Below are positions 61,401 through 64,000 of a stretch of 64,000 nucleotides of DNA, in pieces. This DNA is from Epinephelus fuscoguttatus (lineage: Eukaryota; Chordata; Actinopteri; Perciformes; Serranidae). Made by a program: the position numbers and the translations under genes. Each line of letters begins with the position of its first letter. The stretch's first letter is position 1. Under the pieces are notes generated by a model. The model was not told the origin of the DNA. It saw nothing but the letters and a program-made list of their open reading frames with translations, and ran no database searches. The stretch covers positions 36,916,143 to 36,980,142 of the forward strand of contig NC_064761.1 in assembly GCF_011397635.1 (NCBI RefSeq), given 5' to 3'.

Positions 61401-61947
61401 AAATCTTGATCATTAGAATTAATTTTTGCAAAAATACTCAAAACAGTGTTTAAGTGTTAAACTAATCTTTGGACATATTTGGACATATAATAAGCCATTA
61501 TATCTCCATTCAAAATTCTGTAATATTATTTTATCCTTCATGCTCATTTGTTTAAATCCAGCAAGCTATGAAAGTCAACCAGTAAAGGAATAATGCATAA
61601 GTAAAGGTAAAACATGGGTTTAATGTCGTGAATAAGAGTTGTGCTTTTATTTAAATGTATTTAATTCATCCAAATATTATTCTTGGCCGAGTGGCCTCCG
61701 CAGAGAGTTTGGATTAGCGGATTTTCACTGTAATTGTGTTGCTTTCTAAATATTAGTTAACTGCTAATTTACAGCACGACCAAATACTGAAGTGTTACCG
61801 AGATGCCAGTCGTGGTGGTGTGTTTTTGTGTGTGTGTGCTCAGCTGCAGGCTCACCTGGACTCAGCTCAGCGTCAGCAGCAGACAGAGCAGGATCTCAAC
61901 ATGGCTATCCAGAAAAAGTCTGCTGAGCTGGAGGAGGAGCAGAAGAG
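43453..61947 (+). CDS. crocc2: Rootletin-like coiled-coil protein, 5' part, continues past the window
   Basis: Member of the rootletin (CROCC) family, whose coiled coils build ciliary rootlets and link centrioles. Exons: 43453-43509, 44950-45103, 45237-45352, 59709-59867, 59971-60054, 61844-61947, all in frame, at least 224 codons. The last donor is phase 2, so the gene continues beyond 64000. Diagnostic sequences: LEAVIQKLEESLL near the N-terminus, RTRIRQIITSNLAEQPA (rootletin has a matching IREIVTRNLSQ segment), AYRQRLQAFQEAQQRQAQLV, LQYKKRCGELEQQVLEK, then a Gln/Glu-rich heptad stretch. Choice of CROCC2 over CROCC rests on linkage with scly, espnl and klhl30 (all 2q37.3 genes in human) and on the N-terminal wording, so paralogue identity is less sure than family. 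Intron 3 is 14.4 kb. A rootletin coiled-coil segment expected between exons 3 and 4 is not seen. Confidence 0.85.
43510..44949 (+). other. crocc2 intron 1
   Basis: Contains a stretch from about 43800 to 44290 (ccaaagtaaaagtttgtgta, aaagtacagtacttgagg, gaaatgtactcagttgcttt) that looks like a common fish interspersed repeat. Otherwise AT-rich, with no exon seen. Confidence 0.4.
46257..46345. repeat. GC-rich imperfect hairpin in crocc2 intron 3
   Basis: The outer arms cttcacag and ctgtgaag, the runs cccccc/gggggg and the inner perfect arms ccatgtag-ctacatgg form an interrupted stem. The flanks at 46190-46450 show no transposon and look single-copy. Confidence 0.5.
46869..47225. repeat. Diverged minisatellite, unit about 57 bp
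   Basis: Six units start near 46869, 46927, 46990, 47047, 47103 and 47159, each beginning ggcac.at/tt and containing ggaaatgcag or gaaaa.cag followed by a gtaaaa stretch. Spacing is 56-63 bp. No coding potential. Confidence 0.75.
48562..49082 (+). mobile_element. TTAA-target DNA transposon in crocc2 intron 3
   Basis: TTAA at 48562-48565 and 49079-49082 bound agctgcagtgtgtaggattt on the left and cctacccactgctcc on the right. It is the plus-strand relative of 36036-37002. Confidence 0.8.
49130..49620. mobile_element. Two abutting TTAA-type MITE fragments
   Basis: 49130-49297 has cagtcattatgctaagctaa and ggcggtagcttcatattctc, a familiar fish MITE body. From TTAA at 49295 the sequence switches to the family at 31253-32777 (aaagggacagtttacc; agctcagtggtgctagg; cagtagatgcatgcttcctt; ggaaagagacatcact). 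Confidence 0.65.
49621..50430 (+). other. crocc2 intron 3, apparently single-copy stretch
   Basis: No repeat recognised for about 800 bases. It could contain regulatory DNA, and no exon in the frame needed for crocc2 was seen. Confidence 0.4.
50431..52490. repeat. Region with recurring CTATAGTAAT palindromic words
   Basis: Forms of ctatagtaat/attactatag occur at 50501, 51612, 51649 and several times at 52430-52475. Left and right parts are roughly inverted, suggesting a worn MITE or MITE cluster. A SINE lies inside at 51815-52060, and a block at 51330-51380 matches scly intron 5. Confidence 0.5.
51815..52060 (+). mobile_element. tRNA-derived SINE (family B), second copy
   Basis: Starts ggggaaggctgtggctccgg, A-box tggctccggtggtagagtgg, B-box ggttcaatccac, and a 3' body with ggccacgtgtgtgagaatg and gtgctttgagtgttaggaag. 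Confidence 0.85.
52491..55080 (+). other. crocc2 intron 3, mostly single-copy stretch
   Basis: No transposon recognised. The part at 52880-53060 is GC-richer, with compact words (ctccattaattccctttatt, gggcccaggccaagccaggg), and could be conserved regulatory DNA. No exon seen. Confidence 0.4.
55622..56095. mobile_element. TTAA-target MITE
   Basis: TTAA at 55622-55625 and 56092-56095, with agctgcag at the left end and cctcagct at the right. It is flanked on the left by about 500 bases of unclear, possibly repetitive sequence containing a spurious open frame (55130-55420). Confidence 0.6.
57745..58450. repeat. Pair of direct repeats around a possible insertion
   Basis: gtacaataaatccccgtgaa with cacaacagctgcaaaaatga (57761-57820) recurs at 58328-58412 (gcaataaatccttgtgaatg; cacaacagctgcaaaaatga). 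The 500 bases between, beginning tgtgtttccatccgcctg, may be an insertion, but no clear TIR was found. Confidence 0.55.
59351..59605 (+). mobile_element. tRNA-Val-like SINE (family C), plus-strand copy
   Basis: ggcctccctagtgtagtgat with A-box-like tagtgtagtgattagagc, B-box gggttcaaatcat, then ggttgacgtcagcaaaggca and a 3' body ending gggaggttccagacgtaaaa. It ends about 100 bases before crocc2 exon 4. Confidence 0.82.
60142..60459 (+). mobile_element. hAT MITE in crocc2 intron 5
   Basis: Ends are cagtggttcccaactggtcc and caccagtgaggaaccactg. Same family and orientation as 32290-32621. Flanking 8-mers agree at five positions. Confidence 0.78.
60797..61291. mobile_element. Harbinger-like MITE with TTA target
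   Basis: Inverted ends aggcccagacacagcaaact and, from the other strand, aggccctgacacaccaagcc, with TTA on both sides (60794-60796 and 61292-61294). No transposase. Confidence 0.75.
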
Positions 61948-64000
61948 GTGAGTGATGGACACCACAGAAACGTGTACAGCTTCTGTATCCATAAGTAATA
62001 CATATCTGTGAGTCTTAGAAAAAGAGCACAAAGTTCGGATTCCTGAAATAATCTGCAGCAGCAGGGAGTCGCTATTTGGCTGCAGACTTCAAGCAGTAAA
62101 TTCATGGATAAACCTGTTAGAATTTGCTTTTTTATTTCTCTGTTTCTTGTTGAGAAGCAGAGATCGTGCCGAAATATTTCTGAGAAATGTGTGCACCAGA
62201 GATGTTCCCAGCAGTTCCTCCTGCTGCGTTTGCCCTGCCCCTGCTGCAGGGAGAAGGCAGAACCTGCCCTTGGCAGATAATCACAGTATCCAATTTGTCA
62301 GAGAAAATTAGTGGGACTATGTTGGCTTTCTTCTCCAAAGCATTTTAATGATGCCTCACATTAAGTGTGGGCCAACCTCTGCAGCTGAGGCCAGGTTTTA
62401 ATGCCCTGTGATTTATATAGTTATGGAACTTTATTTGAAATGCCCATGGCAGAGACCTGATCGTTTTTACTGCCTAAAATATCACTCACTGCAGAGCTCG
62501 ATCCACTGAAGCACTTTGTAATGTAAGTGCAATGTAGAGATTAGGCCTACAGCCTCCACTTTGTTTCTGCTAATTATTGGGATTACTGCTGCTCAGTTCC
62601 CTTTAAACAGGATATCATCCCATACTTGCAAACATGGGCTTGGCTTTCCTTCAGACAGATAACCAGAGACAGCAGTGAATACTTTTACATGCAGAAAATA
62701 TTCTGGTTTCTGGCCCTTATTCCTAAAAAGTCAATATTTCTACTAAGCTTTTTACATGACTAATGAAAATTAATATTCCACTAATATTCCTGTTTACATA
62801 CAGCCATGCAAACTCTAATTAACATACCCTAACATGTCATTTAACACGTTTAAATATGGAAAAGTGAAACAGCTGAAGTAGCTTGTGCCATTTTGCTTCT
62901 TTGCGTCAAATGGCCACTTGAGATTTACAGCAGAAATAAACAAGTTTACAGCCTGGTACAAAAAAACGGCCCATTCAGTGACAGGTGACGCGTCACTACA
63001 GTCTGAGAGTCAGATCCACCTCTCACTTCTTCACAGCGCCAACCTCCAGTGGCATTGTTACGTCTGGGCATCAGAGGTTTCAGCCCTGAATGTTTTATAA
63101 ACAGCCCAGATTCTAAATAGGCTGTATATATATATATGTATTTTAATAAATAAGAATAGGCCTAATAATGATTTTAAAAACGCCCTGGATCTATTAACGT
63201 GTCATTCCTTTAATCCATTAAAGCCCTCAAAATTAAGTTTAGCTTTCCACCAGTGACAGACTTCACCTCGCTCTTTCATTCCTTCAACCACCTTCTAGAA
63301 AATGTTGCATTGCAATATTTGCGCATATCAGAAAACCTGCTGATGCCTTAGTCTTTTATAATGTTTAAAAAAATAGGTATGTTCCACCTAACAACCAAAG
63401 CTTTGGACTTGTCTTCTGGGTATGTATCTCTACTGCAGCCTTGCAAACTGTTGGCTGGTTGGTTTGTATACAGAACACAGAGCTGACTGTAAACAGGCAA
63501 GATCCTGTGTATCGCAAACTGCGTCAAAAACCCCAAATATACCATATTCCATATTCCAAATATGTCCAAATAATGCTTAAAAACCCAAATAATATCGGCA
63601 TATCACAAATGTCTTAACTGGAAATTGCTACATTTGGACTAAGGTCTGATTTGGAACATGCTGTTTACATGACACATATCAATTTCAGATTCTTGTCATA
63701 TTTGGAACAATACTGGAATATTAGTGTGCATGTAAACACAGTCAATGTGGCGTGCTTTACTGTAACAGGGTGTGTGTTTAGTGTGAGAATGATGTAAACG
63801 TTTTTGTAAATGACTCTGCAAGCAGATCTGGTTGATATTACATCTAAGCTGACACAGACGTTATAAAACTGTCTCACATGTTCGCCCTCCGGTTGGCAAG
63901 GGTGGATCTAGAGGCTACATGTAAGAGTGATATGCCTGCGATTTAAATGGGGGGCTGTGGAAGTGTTACAGGAGGGTGTCATGAGACTCGTTTGTCAGGG
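61948..64000 (+). other. crocc2: crocc2 intron 6, running to the window edge
   Basis: No further exon was found. 62881-63070 contains the ggccacttgag ... gtttacagcctggtacaaaa repeat also present at 5870-6050. The rest shows no recognised element. Confidence 0.45.

Overview
The window is vertebrate nuclear DNA, almost certainly from a ray-finned (teleost) fish. It has four multi-exon, GT-AG spliced genes in long introns, a dense load of hAT, PIF/Harbinger and TTAA-target DNA transposons, tRNA-headed SINEs and decayed LINEs, and no bacterial or phage features. All four genes lie on the + strand, in the order scly - espnl - klhl30 - crocc2 (the last is cut by the right edge). scly-espnl-klhl30 is the order found on human 2q37.3, and CROCC2 lies further out on the same human band, so this is a conserved chromosomal block and not a functional operon.

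Region by region: 1-4.1 kb is nested transposons (a TIR element holding a hAT, and a Harbinger relic holding another hAT). 4.1-8.0 kb is scly, 12 coding exons, selenocysteine lyase. 8.0-11.9 kb is intergenic, with a LINE relic and a SINE. 11.9-30.8 kb is espnl, 11 coding exons, an ankyrin-repeat actin-bundle protein of stereocilia, with a 9.6-kb intron full of repeats. 30.8-34.4 kb is intergenic, with a TTAA element and several hATs. 34.45-40.5 kb is klhl30, 7 coding exons, BTB-BACK-kelch. 40.5-43.4 kb is intergenic, ending in a cluster of three RFX-type X-box motifs. From 43.45 kb to the edge is the 5' part of crocc2 (rootletin-like), six coding exons with a 14.4-kb third intron.

Reading frames were followed across every junction: the models give 440 aa (scly), 1041 aa (espnl), 599 aa (klhl30) and at least 224 aa (partial crocc2), with no internal stops. 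These lengths are close to my recollection of the human proteins. espnl and crocc2 both serve actin- or microtubule-based hair-cell and ciliary structures. scly is selenium metabolism and klhl30 is a probable Cullin-3 adaptor of unknown substrate.

I found no convincing new biological system. The observations most worth checking are the X-box triplet upstream of crocc2, a near-perfect pre-miRNA-sized hairpin in espnl intron 5, one roughly 240-280 bp module shared by two different hAT elements, and the apparent lack of an expected coiled-coil exon in crocc2. All similarity statements come from memory and inspection, since no searches were run.
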